This document shows, one piece after another, positions 28,380 through 38,916 of a stretch of 64,000 bases of DNA. Position 1 is the first letter of the stretch, and each line of letters starts with the position of its first letter. The notes under the pieces were generated by a model. The model was not told the DNA's origin. It did no database searches and saw only the letters and a program-made list of their open reading frames with translations. The translations under genes and the position numbers were made by a program. The stretch comes from Nemertoderma westbladi (lineage: Eukaryota > Xenacoelomorpha > Nemertodermatida > Nemertodermatidae): the NCBI GenBank assembly GCA_032718475.1, contig JAUCBJ010007231.1:36742-100741 (forward strand). The letters are read 5' to 3'.

Positions 28380-30294
28380 CTAATATTGAAACTTTAGCAT
28401 GCAGCAGTTATATTTAAGCATCAGCAGCTTCTCTGCTTTCTCACCACTTAGACGATTGCGCAGTGGTGTATAGATTATTCCTGCAACACTAAATAACTGC
28501 TCTGATGGCACACTCGTTGGTGGTGGAGCCAAATATATCTTTGCAAGTCGAGTGAGATGCGGAAAACGGAACTTATTGGTATTCCACCACTGCAACGGAT
28601 TGCCATCAAGGCTCAGCCGCTTTTCTCAGCGATATGTCTCTACTTCCACCAGCGTTCTCCTTTCTCTGCCTTCTCCGAATCCCATGAATATCTCATCATC
28701 ATCCTCGTCATCATCATGACTCTCATTGAGCTGAGCGAGGCTTGTCATCAAGTCATTGCAATCATTCGAGATCCCACAACGCTTTGAAGGAGACCCACTC
28801 GAACTGGATGCCAATTCTTCCGCGGAATCTGACCTAGTGTTTACAACTATCAAATCTTTAACTATACTACGAACCTGTTGCTTCCTGAGATCAGTCGAGA
28901 TATACTTCTCCTTATAGCGTGGGTCATGAAATTAAGCGATGCAGATCTCGTCACTATCTTCTAATGAACCGAAATGACGATCAAAGTCAGTCTTCATCTT
29001 TTGTCTCATGGAGTTAATGCCATGATAGTCTTGTAGAACACCACGATCATCAAGCGTTCTTCTCAGTGACTTTGAGAGAGCAAGGACGTCACCATAGCAG
29101 TAGCATTCGAGCCACTCAGCTTAACAGTCATTTCCTTGAAGCCTTTGAGTGTTGCCAACAATCTAGGAATCAGTTTAAAATCAGCAGTTTGCAGGTTGAA
29201 CTTTGTTGTTTCATATCAACACAGAGCCTTCTCTAGCCGAAGCTGGCGCTCAAGCATATCATACGTAGTGTTCCAGCGGGTGGTCACATCTTGGATTGGC
29301 AGAACAATGTTATGTTCCTCCTCTCCTTCCTCGCCTCACGGATCAAATCCTCTTGGATGCATTTCAGCTCCTGCTGAGCAACATTGGAATGCTTGAAATG
29401 GCTGGCAATTGATCTTGCACGAGCAATGCAATCAATAACTGTCCGCTGTTCGCTATTGCCTCTGACACAATGAGATACAGCTGATGCGCACTACAGTATA
29501 GACTTTGAATTCACCCTTGAAAGCGCACTTCATATTTGCACCCGCATCACAAATTATGACATGAACGTTTTCCTTGGGGATGTGCCACTTTGCCAGCATT
29601 TCCTTGTATGTTGCATTGATGTAACTACCAGTATGGCGTTCTTCGAGCTCCTGTGCACACAAAACCAGTTTCTTGCATTCGAATTCATTGGTCAAGCAAT
29701 GACCAGTCAAGCTCATCAGAGAAACTGCCGCATTCTTGTTTGTCCAAATATCAGTGGTGAAAGATGTTTTTTCATAGTCTATCAGCATCGCACGAATTTT
29801 CGTTGAAATGTCATTGTACAAACCGTCAATTTTGTCCGAGTAGAAGCCACGTTTCTTTAGAGGATAATTAGGAAGTGCCTCAGTAAATAGCCGCATAAAA
29901 CCAATATCTTCAACATAGCTGAATGGTTGGTCATCAAGAAATATGTATTCGCTAATAAGGCAATCATACTTCATACCCAAAGAATTTTTTCTCTCTTCCT
30001 CAATGTCTGCTGAATTATCAGCTGTTGCTTACAATCTGCCTTTGCAGCGAGTACGTCAGAAGTCGGTTTAGCATCAGCCAGTCTCTTTTCCTTGTCAGCA
30101 GTTCGAACAGGTTGAATTTCCTGAAACTCCTTGAATTGGTTGGTATGCATAGATTGCAGATGATTTCGTAGGGTGGTTGTACAGCGACCTTTATTCGAAA
30201 TTGTCTTGGGACAAGTATTGCACTGCACACGGTCAGCAACACAGTTGATTTCCTTGAAGAACTCCCATAGTACGCTTTCCTTCTTCGATTTCAT
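28380..30294 (-). pseudogene. hAT (ZBED-type) transposase, nearly complete, frameshifted
   Basis: The minus strand starts at an ATG (30294) with a BED zinc finger: 'VLWEFFKEINCVADRVQCNT' followed by 'CPKTISNKGRC' and 'LRNHLQSMH' (C..C...H....H pattern). A frameshift near 29985 leads to the frame 29980-29453, with 'DYEKTSFTTDIWTNKNAAVS' (first catalytic Asp block) and 'VHVIICDAGANMKCAF' (second Asp). Further frameshifted blocks follow, then an acidic stretch near 28700. 28595-28380 holds the C-terminal dimerisation domain 'LAKIYLAPPPTSVPSEQLFS' and 'LSGEKAEKLLMLKYN'. At least three frameshifts and a stop make it inactive as read. All domains expected in the family are present. Confidence 0.9.
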
Positions 30295-30693
30295 TTTAAA
30301 TGAAATATTAATTTATAATAAGCAGCTAAGTAGTAAGTATAAGAAAATAAGAACAATCTGCAGACAGAAAGGCTATTTTCAATTTCGCGCAGGCAAACAG
30401 GAGTTGGCCAAACCCATAGGTCAACCACTAGCACTAACACTGCAGTTTTAGGACAAATCAATACCAGTACAGTTTTTTTTACTTTCACTTCGACTACTTT
30501 CAATATCAAAATAGGCCTAGCAATTTTTATAGCCGTAGGGTAGGCCTATACCCCTACCGATACCATAAATAAACACTGGCAGACTGGTAAAACTAAATGT
30601 ACAAATAAGGTGAGGGTAACAGTTGCCGCTGCAGGCAGCAAGGCTCGAGACAGGTAGCTGCAGACCCAGTCTGCCAGTAGGTAGCATAGCGCA

Positions 30694-30722
30694 CACAGCA
30701 GCAGCAGCAGCAGCAGCAGCTG
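30694..30722. repeat. (CAG)n trinucleotide repeat
   Basis: About nine consecutive CAG units upstream of the hAT transposase, within the transposon. Confidence 0.95.
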
Positions 30723-31650
30723 TGTACGTTATGTACCCTACATCAGTACAGTAGGCTACTGTCAGACTGTACTGGACCTACAGCTTACGCAGTACAGTAG
30801 TGCATTGCAACATTGTACCGATTCATGGGCATAGGCTGCCCAGCATTGCGTCGTAGGTCATGTGAGTGGTCAGTGGGTCCTGGCCTGCGTCATGAGGTCT
30901 TGGGACATTAGGTCCTGGCATATTACAATACAGTAGTTTATTTTGCATCTGGCCAATTTGATATAAGAAATAAGTAGTAAGAAATAATTTTGATATTTTA
31001 TACTTTGATAATTTCAAGATAAAATAAAAAAATTTCATAAGGGAAAAAGTAATTTTATTATTGAAAATTTAATTGAGTTGTTGCATGGCCTTCAGAGAGG
31101 ATGCTAGAATAGTGCATGTAACATCCGCATGTCACATCCGCATGCCATGGGTGTGGATGCGGATTCGAATGCGGATGCGAAAAATCATGCGGATATCTGC
31201 GGATGCGGATGCGAATGCGGACATTCGCCACATCCCTAATATCTAAGTCCTTGAAGCAAAGTATAGCTAATAATACCTGATTTTTTGAGTCTAACAGTGC
31301 TGCCCTGGGTTCCAAAAGGACCTTATAACTCGAAAACTACTAAACAATATGATAATGCTCTCCATCGTGAAAAATATCAACCGACCCTGTTGGGTGTCGA
31401 ATGTTCTATAACATAATATATAACGACTATTATAAATAATTTTAAATGAATGATATATCTATGTTATGTATTTTAATTTCATTTTTATTATTATTATTCA
31501 GATTAGCCTTTATCCCAATAAGGGTCATGGCAATACATACGTAGACCTACGTAATGAACAGTAATTATACCTACAGTATATATGTTTAAGAGTTTTACTT
31601 ATTTTTACTAATTAATTAATTAGTTATTTATACTTAATTTCTTTAAACTC

Positions 31651-31660
31651 TATAAATAAA
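31651..31660 (+). promoter_or_regulatory. TATA-box candidate for the PAN-domain gene
   Basis: 'tataaataaa' lies 60 bp upstream of the ATG at 31711, leaving room for a transcription start about 30 bp downstream and a short leader of about 30 nt. No other core element is recognised. Confidence 0.45.
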
Positions 31661-31710
31661 AGATACACTGCCTCTTTAAATATAATAATAAACTGACAAT
31701 AACTAAATAT

Positions 31711-31996
31711 ATGAAAGCAATTATGGTTGGGATTACCATCTTGATTTTGTACAATGTGGTAAGTTTATCATATGGTGGGCACTACATGAATACTTTCTGC
31801 ACTAACCAGACCCCATCTGGAGTTTCTACCAAAGCCACATCTTCCATGGACTGCAGCATTGATTGCGAGCGGAATAGCCAATGCTGGTCTTTCATCTTCA
31901 CTGATAGATGCGAAATATATGAAGAGGATTGTCTGGCAGATATGGAGAACTGGGATGTTGAAACTCTGGGGAAACGATGGATAAGCAAGAAAAAAG
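31711..31996 (+). CDS. Exon 1: signal peptide and first six-Cys PAN-like module
   Basis: The ATG at 31711 is followed by a hydrophobic leader 'MKAIMVGITILILYNVVSL' with likely cleavage after 'SYG' (residue about 22). The mature start 'GHYMNTFC' leads to a module with six cysteines and the block 'CWSFIFTDRCEIY', typical of PAN/apple folds, where a Cys pair brackets a short hydrophobic strand. The exon ends 'aaaaaag|gttaaa', phase 1 (one base of the Gly/Val codon). Reading through the donor gives a stop two codons later, consistent with splicing here. It lies directly downstream of the complete hAT element. Confidence 0.85.
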
Positions 31997-32449
31997 GTTA
32001 AATTATATATTTATTCTGTAATATAAAATATTAGGATATATTGGTATCGTAACTTTTATATTAGAATAATATAGTAAATAAATTAAATTTAAATTCTAAA
32101 ATAATTGAATATATAAAATAACTTGTTAACAATAAACCGGTCGCACGATTTATATCGAATGGAATACAGTTGGTAGAGTCTATACATTATTCAATTTTGG
32201 CCACTCTCAGCCCTGATTCGTCCCCAAAGCTAAGACCCCTCCATGAACTCCTTCCACTACACATGAGGATCAGCTGGGGGTGGTGTTCGGCCCCCAGCTG
32301 CTATGCCATGCCTGTGGCGAACCAATTTTTCAAACTTTAATGATTCCCATATGCCCATGGCAAACCACTTATACTTGTTTTTTCAAACTTTGCTTCTATG
32401 CACTATGCCCATGATTAAGATTTGTTATTTAACATAATTGTAGCATTTA

Positions 32450-32640
32450 AAGATATAGGGAAAGGCAGACTCCCGCAAACAAAAGGTAAAAAGAGCAGTT
32501 ACAAGCTTTCTGCCTCTAATAGAGACCTTCTTCATGTAAGTATATTACGATATTACAGCAGTAGCACGATGGCAGACTAATTAGAGCCAATTATTTTGAA
32601 TAAACCGCCAAAATGAGGTACTAAAGATTATACAAATTCA
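32450..32640 (-). repeat. Dispersed repeat, copy 1 (inverted partner at 36414-36600)
   Basis: Its reverse complement closely matches 36414-36600 over at least 150 bp, including 'ttttgtttgcgggagtctgc', 'aggcagaaagcttgtaactg' and 'cattttggtg'. It contains a small stem-loop 'ctctattagag' flanked by 'gaagaagg' and 'cagaaag'. It lies in intron 1. Family unknown; it resembles 3' ends of retroelements. Confidence 0.8.
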
Positions 32641-32765
32641 GCAACTAATAAAGAGCACAAAGTAAGGTGTAGGACAAAAAAATAACCATTAAATATAATT
32701 ACAGGCCTTCAAGCAGGTAAGATAGTAAACCCATCATGTTAGATGTAGCACCAAAAATTTTATAT

Positions 32766-33065
32766 TGAATATAAATCTCAAATAATAGACATAGATTAAT
32801 TACAGACGTACAGTAGACAATTACATCCGACACACAGGCAAATGAACGGACAATTAAGTCGACACCGACTCACAAGCAAACATGTTAGTTAAACATTAAA
32901 TAAAATCTAGAATCTAATATTTAATATAAATCTCAAATATTAGACATAAGATTAATTACAGATGTACAGAAGACAATTACATCCGACACACAGACAAATA
33001 AACGGACAATTAAATCGACACAAACCCACAACAGAGCATGTTAGTAAAACATTGAATATGAATAT
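32766..33065 (+). repeat. 155-bp tandem duplication
   Basis: Two diverged copies with a 155-bp period, starting 'ataaatctcaaata' at 32771 and 32926 and sharing 'caattacatccgacacaca' and 'aacggacaatta'. Noncoding, in intron 1. Confidence 0.9.
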
Positions 33066-33289
33066 GGAAATTGAAAAAAACCTGGAAATGAAAAATAATT
33101 TTTGTCCTACACCGTACTTTATGTTCTTTATTAATTATAATAATAATAATATATTTCTATCACGCCTATACGCATTGTTCTAGGCCCACACCACTCAATA
33201 AATAAAAGGCCTGACAATAAAACGTACATATAAAACGAAATATAGTTTATGATCTATATACACAATAAAAAGATCACCTTTTTATTGTC

Positions 33290-34050
33290 TGTATAAAAAT
33301 TTATAAAAACGTTAGAGTTCGTATTCATCTTTAAAATAGTGGGTCTTTAATTTGCTCTTAAACGATGCTAGAGACGGTGCTGATCGAACTTCGTTTGGCA
33401 GTGCATTCCATACCAACGGGGCAGACACAGAAAAAGCCCACTTTCCTTAATTATCTAGTCCATATCGTTGGACATTCAAGTAACCGGCGGTGCATTGTAA
33501 AACGCCTGAGGGAGAATACATTGATACGAGTTTAGTAGGATACGCTGGGGCCATGTTGTGGAGACACTTGTACGTGTATACAGCAATCTTATAATCAATC
33601 CTGTGTTAAATTGGCAACCAATGCAGTTGTTTAAGGAATGGAGTAATATGTAGGCGGTCACTCTTCTTAACATTACACAATAATCGGGCAGCAGAATTCG
33701 GAACTTATTGCAATCGAGATAAAAGTTTCTTTGGTAAACCGTAATAGAGGGCGTTATTGTTATCAAGCTTATTGGTAATAAATGCGTGAATAATGGTATG
33801 TAGATCTGCAGTTGAGAAATATCGTTTGAATTTATCAATATTACGAAGATGATAAAAAGACTCAAGGACCAGGCTATTAATGTGCTTCTCAAGTGATAAA
33901 TGAGAGTCAAGAAGTACTCCAATGTCCCTGCCCGAAGTACTGCAACCAACTTTATCGCTACCAATACAAATAGTGGGGTTATGTACCTGGGTGCTGAAAC
34001 GCGATTGAAGCAACAGCATCTCGGTTTTATCGGAATTCATCATTAGGGAA
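33290..34050 (-). pseudogene. LINE F (L2-like), RT C-terminal region and 3' end
   Basis: Minus strand. The frame 34043-33705 starts just after the catalytic site: 'MMNSDKTEMLLLQSRFSTQV', 'STSGRDIGVLLDSHLSLEKH', 'DKFKRYFSTADLHTIIHAFI', 'DNNNALYYGLPKK'. After frameshifts come 'HITPFLKQLHWLPI', 'YKIAVYTYKCLH' and 'GKWAFSVSAPLVWNALPNEV', ending near 33340. These blocks ('D.nN.LLyglP', 'LHWLPv..Ri.fKi', 'aFs..aP.lWN.LP..ir') are the standard L2/CR1 C-terminus. It is an old 5'-truncated copy in intron 1. Confidence 0.88.
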
Positions 34051-34469
34051 TGACGATTGGATCATGGGGACTGGTGGAGGATAAGTGCTGACTGTATCCA
34101 AGAGTCAGCCTTCAATCGAACATAATGCTGACTGCATCCGGCAGTCAGCTAAAGCAAAGAAAAAAAACGGTCTGCTGTCAGACAATACTAAATATAATAA
34201 TAATCTGCATGTCTCAAATCATAAGTCATCAGCACTGTATAAACATTACATTCATTATGTATCATTCTCATTTCATTTATTCGGCGTAATTTATTCAATA
34301 CTAACGTTTGTGGTCTCTGCTGCTTTTCCATCACGGGTCAATTAATTAAAATTCTAGTGAGAGTTTGGCCTTATGGTGTGTTAGATTACGGTTAGTGGGT
34401 TCATTTTCATTTATTCTTTTTCACTTACTCCTTCTGTTTCTTTGTTGGTAGCCCATGATTTCATCTTCT

Positions 34470-34650
34470 GAGCCATCCAACGCTCCAGCCCACCCGGAAT
34501 GTGGAATTTGTTACGCGGCAGTGGGCCCCTCTGGGCCCGCATTTAAGTGTGAAATCTGTTTGAACCATTTTATGTGGAATGCGGTACTTTCTTACCTTAT
34601 AAGGAGTTTCTTGATTTAAAGAATAATTCACTTTATAAAAGTTTTTGATG
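34470..34650 (+). pseudogene. LINE ORF1 fragment with PHD-type zinc finger
   Basis: 'ECGICYAAVGPSGPAFKCEI' followed by 'CLNHFM', and after a frameshift 'CGTFLPYKEFLDLKNN' and 'CICC', is the C4HC3-like finger found at the N-terminus of ORF1 proteins in CR1/L2 LINEs. It is on the plus strand, opposite to the ORF1 remnant at 34633-35683. Confidence 0.6.
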
Positions 34651-35683
34651 TATTTGCTGTTCCTGAGTACTATTTCCATATAGTGATGTGCCTGACTCAT
34701 AAATAAAAGTATAATAATAAAGTAAAGTATAATAATATAAATCTACTGTAATAACTTTATTACAAACATTTCTGAGATTCTGAACATCAATATTATCATT
34801 ACTGAGTTCGTGAACATTAACATAAACATGAACATTAACATTACTGGGTACATGAACGTCAACCTTACCATTACTGAGTTCATGAACGTCACCATTACCA
34901 TTACTGAGTTCTTGACTGTCAACAATACTGTTGCTGAGTTTGTGAACGTCATTACCATTACTGAGTTTATGCGCATCAACATTACCATTACTGAGATCAG
35001 GAGGATTTACGAGGATTAGCAAGTAAATGTGACGCATTAAATATACCATATGCGATATTAACATGCTCAACCACAATGACAGACCTCGAATCTTTACGAT
35101 GTTGCTCCTCAACTCGTTTTGCCTGTAATTCCCGGCGCTTAACCCTCAGTTTGTACTCTTGCCCACGCTCATATTTCAACATATCTTTATCATAAGCATA
35201 CTTACAGCCATCAAACGTAAAGGACCGATGTTCTAGAACCGATACAGCCTGCTCCTTAGAGGAGAAAGTAAGTATGACTGGGCGCGCACATCCGTCAGTT
35301 CTAGGTTTACCAATTCGGTGGACTGACCTGTAAGGTGAGCCATCAAGAGCTTCCTCTAAGAATTTACCATCCTTTTGACATTGGTGTTCGTAATTACTAC
35401 CTGCCAGGTCACCAGGAATCTTATATATTATTACATTTGTCTTCCAAGATTCAGATTGTTTAATAAGAAATTTGACTCGCTCAGCATTAATCTCACCACC
35501 TTTGGTATGAATCTGTGATTTTGATTTGGCAACTTTTTCTTCAATAGGCTTCAGACCTTCGGCATTCTTAGCTCCCATTTGAGCCCAAGAAGTTTTTTCG
35601 ACTATTGTGAGGCCTTCAACAATCTCTGTTAGTGTATCTATTTTATTTAATGCCTCGACATTCAATGGTTCCGCGTTTTCCAC
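34633..35683 (-). pseudogene. LINE ORF1 protein with LSNGN repeat tail
   Basis: The minus-strand frame 35683-34997 begins with a coiled-coil-like N-terminus ('VEALNKIDTLTEIVEGLTIV'). It continues 'SWKTNVIIYKIPGDLAGSNY', 'SPYRSVHRIGKPRTDGCARP' and 'YERGQEYKLRVKRRELQAKR', the RRM-like ORF1p arrangement of L2/CR1 elements ('rlG.....RPilv.f'). A frame overlapping its end (35112-34633) runs into a degenerate 10-11-residue repeat 'LSNGNVDVHE' (34790-35010), a minisatellite of roughly 30 bp. It is probably the ORF1 of an L2-type copy like LINE F, which is on the same strand. Confidence 0.65.
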
Positions 35684-36413
35684 TCACCCCATGATTTTAT
35701 CACTGGCCACATCAATTTCGAGTCAACGGATGCTGAAAATTTGTCGAGTTTCTCATTAAGTGTTTTCATCTGCGTTAGTTAGAGATGTTGTGATCTTGCC
35801 CTCTATTGCATGAAATTTATTAGTAACATCAGCTCTGAGTGAGGAAATCTCAGACAGTGATTTCTTCGATGCCAGAGCCAAGCACAAATAAAGTCAATCT
35901 GCCCAAAGTCAGTCCCTTCAGGGACTATACAGATCATATAACGATTACAGGAAGAGCTACTGCAACCAGCCTCAATTTCCATTAAACCATTGTCCCGCGT
36001 TTTGTCATAATAACTGTTCCTAGTACTGTTGGAAGATCCAATCGAACCGGCACCCCTTGTTGTTCTAGTGATACGTGATAGTTCCGGTGATAACCGACTC
36101 GAATGTCACTTAGAGTCCATCGTAGAGGTCCATCTTATTGCGGTCGTTATCAGTACGTTGCATTCCCAATAAGGATGTTCTTCCGGTACCAAAAAACATC
36201 AACCACTAGAAGTGTATAGTTATTGAATGATGTAATGTAAATGGCTTTGTTCAGTTGTTATTGTTATTGAACACAGTACACTTTAGTCGGTGAGTTAAGA
36301 TGTAGGTGTATACTAGAAATTGTGCGAATAATTTATAATCGAATATAGGGGCTCAGATATCAGGATATCTCAGTAAGTTACAGTACCAGTTACAGTTCAT
36401 GAATTTGTATAAA
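35684..36413. other. No gene recognised (possible LINE 5' leader)
   Basis: Upstream on the minus strand of the ORF1 remnant; it may be its leader, but I see no motif that proves it. Short frames only. Confidence 0.35.
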
Positions 36414-36600
36414 TCTTTAGTACCTCATTTTGGTGCTTTATTCAAAATAAGTGGCTCTAATTAGTCTGCCCTGAATGTCCTGCTACTGCTGTAACATCGT
36501 AATTTTTTTTTTCTTACCTGAAGAAGGCCTCTATTAGAGGCAGAAAGCTTGTAACTGCTCCTTATACCTTTTGTTTGCGGGAGTCTGCCTTTCCCTATCA
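36414..36600 (+). repeat. Dispersed repeat, copy 2
   Basis: Inverted partner of 32450-32640, 4 kb away. It includes 'cctgaagaaggcctctatta' and 'gaggcagaaagcttgtaact'. See that entry. Confidence 0.8.
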
Positions 36601-37384
36601 CTCTATACCCTACCTCCGCATTACCCACGATGTTCTTTCAATGTATAATTGTAGTAGTAATAACGATAGAAAAACAATACTAGATCATAGATGTGACCTG
36701 ATTCGCATACATAGCTGTATTGTATATATTTAATATTGCAGATATATATATATGTATCTAATATTGTATATAATTAGGGTCTTATATAATTCCAGTCAGG
36801 CCAGGTATTCTAGGTCATTGATCAAGAAAACTTGCCACCTCCATGGAGCATAAAGGAGGTGCCACCTGTTGCTGCATAGACACTCTTACTAGAGCAAATC
36901 TGGTCCTGTGACCCCCTTTGTTCTGGGATAAGGACGCCCTTATTCCTGGATTAAGGACCCATAGACTTGGCTGCAAGGGTATATGGCCTGGCTAGGCAGA
37001 TGGTGATCTACCAATGGCAGGTCAGGAGTGGAGAGTTCTCATGTCCACTCTGAGTGCACTTCACTGCGACCTGCACCTGGCAGCAGGAGTACAGAGAATG
37101 GCCCAGCAGATGAGCTGCACAGCCAATGGTGGGTCATGTACGTCATAGTAGGTATAGGTGATGGGCCTCATATCTGACTCCACACTTTCTGGCCCAAACC
37201 ATGGATAACCAGTGAGTCCAGATTGTGAGGGGGGGGGGGGATTCTTGAGTTGGAGGCTACTCTCATGTTCCATCCCAACCATTGGTGTATCTGAGGCAAG
37301 TCAGTAGACTAGCCTCAGTTAACACCCTAGTACTCGGGTCCCCAATGTGACAAGGTGAGCTGACTGCCTTAGCATATAAGCTTT

Positions 37385-38200
37385 CTCTTACCGCAGTGGG
37401 TATTCAAGAGCACCGAATGCAGACTGGACATACTGATGAGGTTCTGATTAAGGACATGGGGTGGTTGGCGACTCGCCCTTGCATCAGCAGATGATAGTGG
37501 CAATGGTGGAAATAGTCTATTGATGAATCCAAATGCACATGCAGCATTGGACAAAATAGACCAAATCTCTAACTGCATCATCCATTGCCACTTCTCATGT
37601 GCTCAATCACCTACATTGCCCTGGGTCTATATATACTGATAGTGTTAACTGAAATTTCCGTCCATCTTCAAGATTTCATCTCTGGAAATAGATTGTTTTT
37701 GGCTGGAACCCAGTTCAAGAAGCGAACTGGAAAGCTATAGACTCATAGTGGACCCAGTGGTCACAAGTCCCAGATAGACCATATTCTGTTTCGTAGGAAA
37801 TATAGGAGCTCTATCTATACAAGACTGTGTACAAGACTGCCTTTTTCTCCAGTGATCACCGCCTTATTGTGGCTAAGGTAGTCTGAATGCTAGCAGAACA
37901 ACGAAATCTGCCTTGCCGCGGCAAGACTGGTCCTCTCTGTTGCAACAGCCAAGTGTAAGAAACGGCTTCGCACTTCAGCTGAGCAACAGGTATGAGGTTC
38001 TTGCCTCTGAGGCAGCAGATCACTGCGACTTCACAGAACCAGTTAAGTTAGCAGCTGCAGAAACAGTTCCTGTATACCCTCAAAACAGGAAAAAGGCCCC
38101 CTGGTCTGACCACAAAAATCAGAAGTGCCGAAATGACCTCTATAAGGCGCAGAAAGAGTCATGACTCAAACAGACTACCTCGGCCAAGAATGCAGTTAAG
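37385..38200 (+). pseudogene. RTE copy E, endonuclease and linker
   Basis: In shifting frames: 'VGIQEHRMQTGHTDEVLIK' (catalytic Glu block), 'NPNAHAALDKIDQIS', 'ISVHLQDFISGNRLFLAGTQ' and 'SGPSGHKSQIDHILF' (the Q.DHIl block). Then comes the SDH-equivalent near 37850, where 'SSVITALL' is frameshifted. The linker 'NRKKAPWSDHKNQKCRNDLY' follows at 38090-38150. The N-terminal strand of the endonuclease is missing. Inactive. Confidence 0.75.
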
Positions 38201-38279
38201 GCTGCATCTAGGTCACTAAACAGGAAGTACTCTGATAATCTACAGGAGCTCATAAACCAACAGGTTGATACCATCAATG

Positions 38280-38916
38280 ATAGATGGTGTTCCCCCTGAG
38301 ATCTTTAAAATACCCGAGTGTTTAAAGCTCATCTACCCCATCATAGTAGACATGTACGTACAGAACAACAAGAGTCCCACAAGAAATGAAAACAAATAAG
38401 TTGGTACCAGTTCCCAAGAAGGGCAACCTAACACTCTATGGTTCTTTTCAGAGAATCTCATTGATCTCAATTGCTGCAAAGCTATACAATATAAATATAT
38501 TAAATCGCATCAGGGATCCCATTGAGAGACTGCTCCGGGGAAATCAGAATGGGTTCCACATCGGTCATGGGACCATGGAGCCCATTTTGGCACTTAGAAG
38601 GATAAAAAAAGATTTAAAAAATATCAAAAAAGAAAGAAAGGCATCTGGCATTCTTCTTCAAGGCCTTTGATTCAGTTTCTTACTCACGTATGTTCAGCAT
38701 ACTTTCATTATATGGGATTCCTGAGGAAATTATTGCAGCAATCAATGCGATGGTTCGACAACATTTGTGTCTACTTTTGATGGTGACACAGAATTATTTG
38801 AAGTGTTATGGGGATTCCTCCAGGGAGACAGACACACTTGCATGATTCTTGTTCATAATTGTGGTTGACTATGTTCTACACATGTCCTTAGATCATCATA
38901 ATGATGATGGGGTGAT
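38280..38916 (+). pseudogene. RTE copy E, RT N-terminal half
   Basis: 'MKTNKLVPVPKKGNLTLYGS', 'SLISIAAKLYN', 'GNQNGFHIGHGTMEPILALR', then 'FKAFDSVSYSRMFSILSLYG' and 'FLFIIVVDYVLHM', with frameshifts. Comparison with copy E1 (11430-11728) shows a deletion of about 290 bp at 38280, joining 'catcaatga' to 'tagatggtgttcc'. Sequence ends at the insertion site 38916 and resumes at 42073. Confidence 0.8.

Larger units (their letters stand above)
27200..31238 (-). mobile_element. Complete hAT DNA transposon, 4.0 kb
   Basis: Left end 'tagggatgttgcgaatgtc' (27200-27218) and right end 'gacattcgccacatcccta' (31220-31238) form a 19-bp terminal inverted repeat with one mismatch. Perfect 8-bp duplications 'atatctaa' flank it (27192-27199 and 31239-31246), the hAT hallmark. 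Both subterminal regions are rich in GCGGATG repeats (27229-27300 and 31125-31215), likely transposase-binding sites. A minus-strand transposase pseudogene lies inside. A GTCT-rich minisatellite (27575-27960) and a CAG repeat occur between the coding region and the ends. Confidence 0.97.

Noticed and set aside
34810-35019. 69-codon ORF rich in Asn/Ile/Thr
   Set aside because: It is the antisense of the LSNGN repeat; low-complexity translation of a minisatellite.
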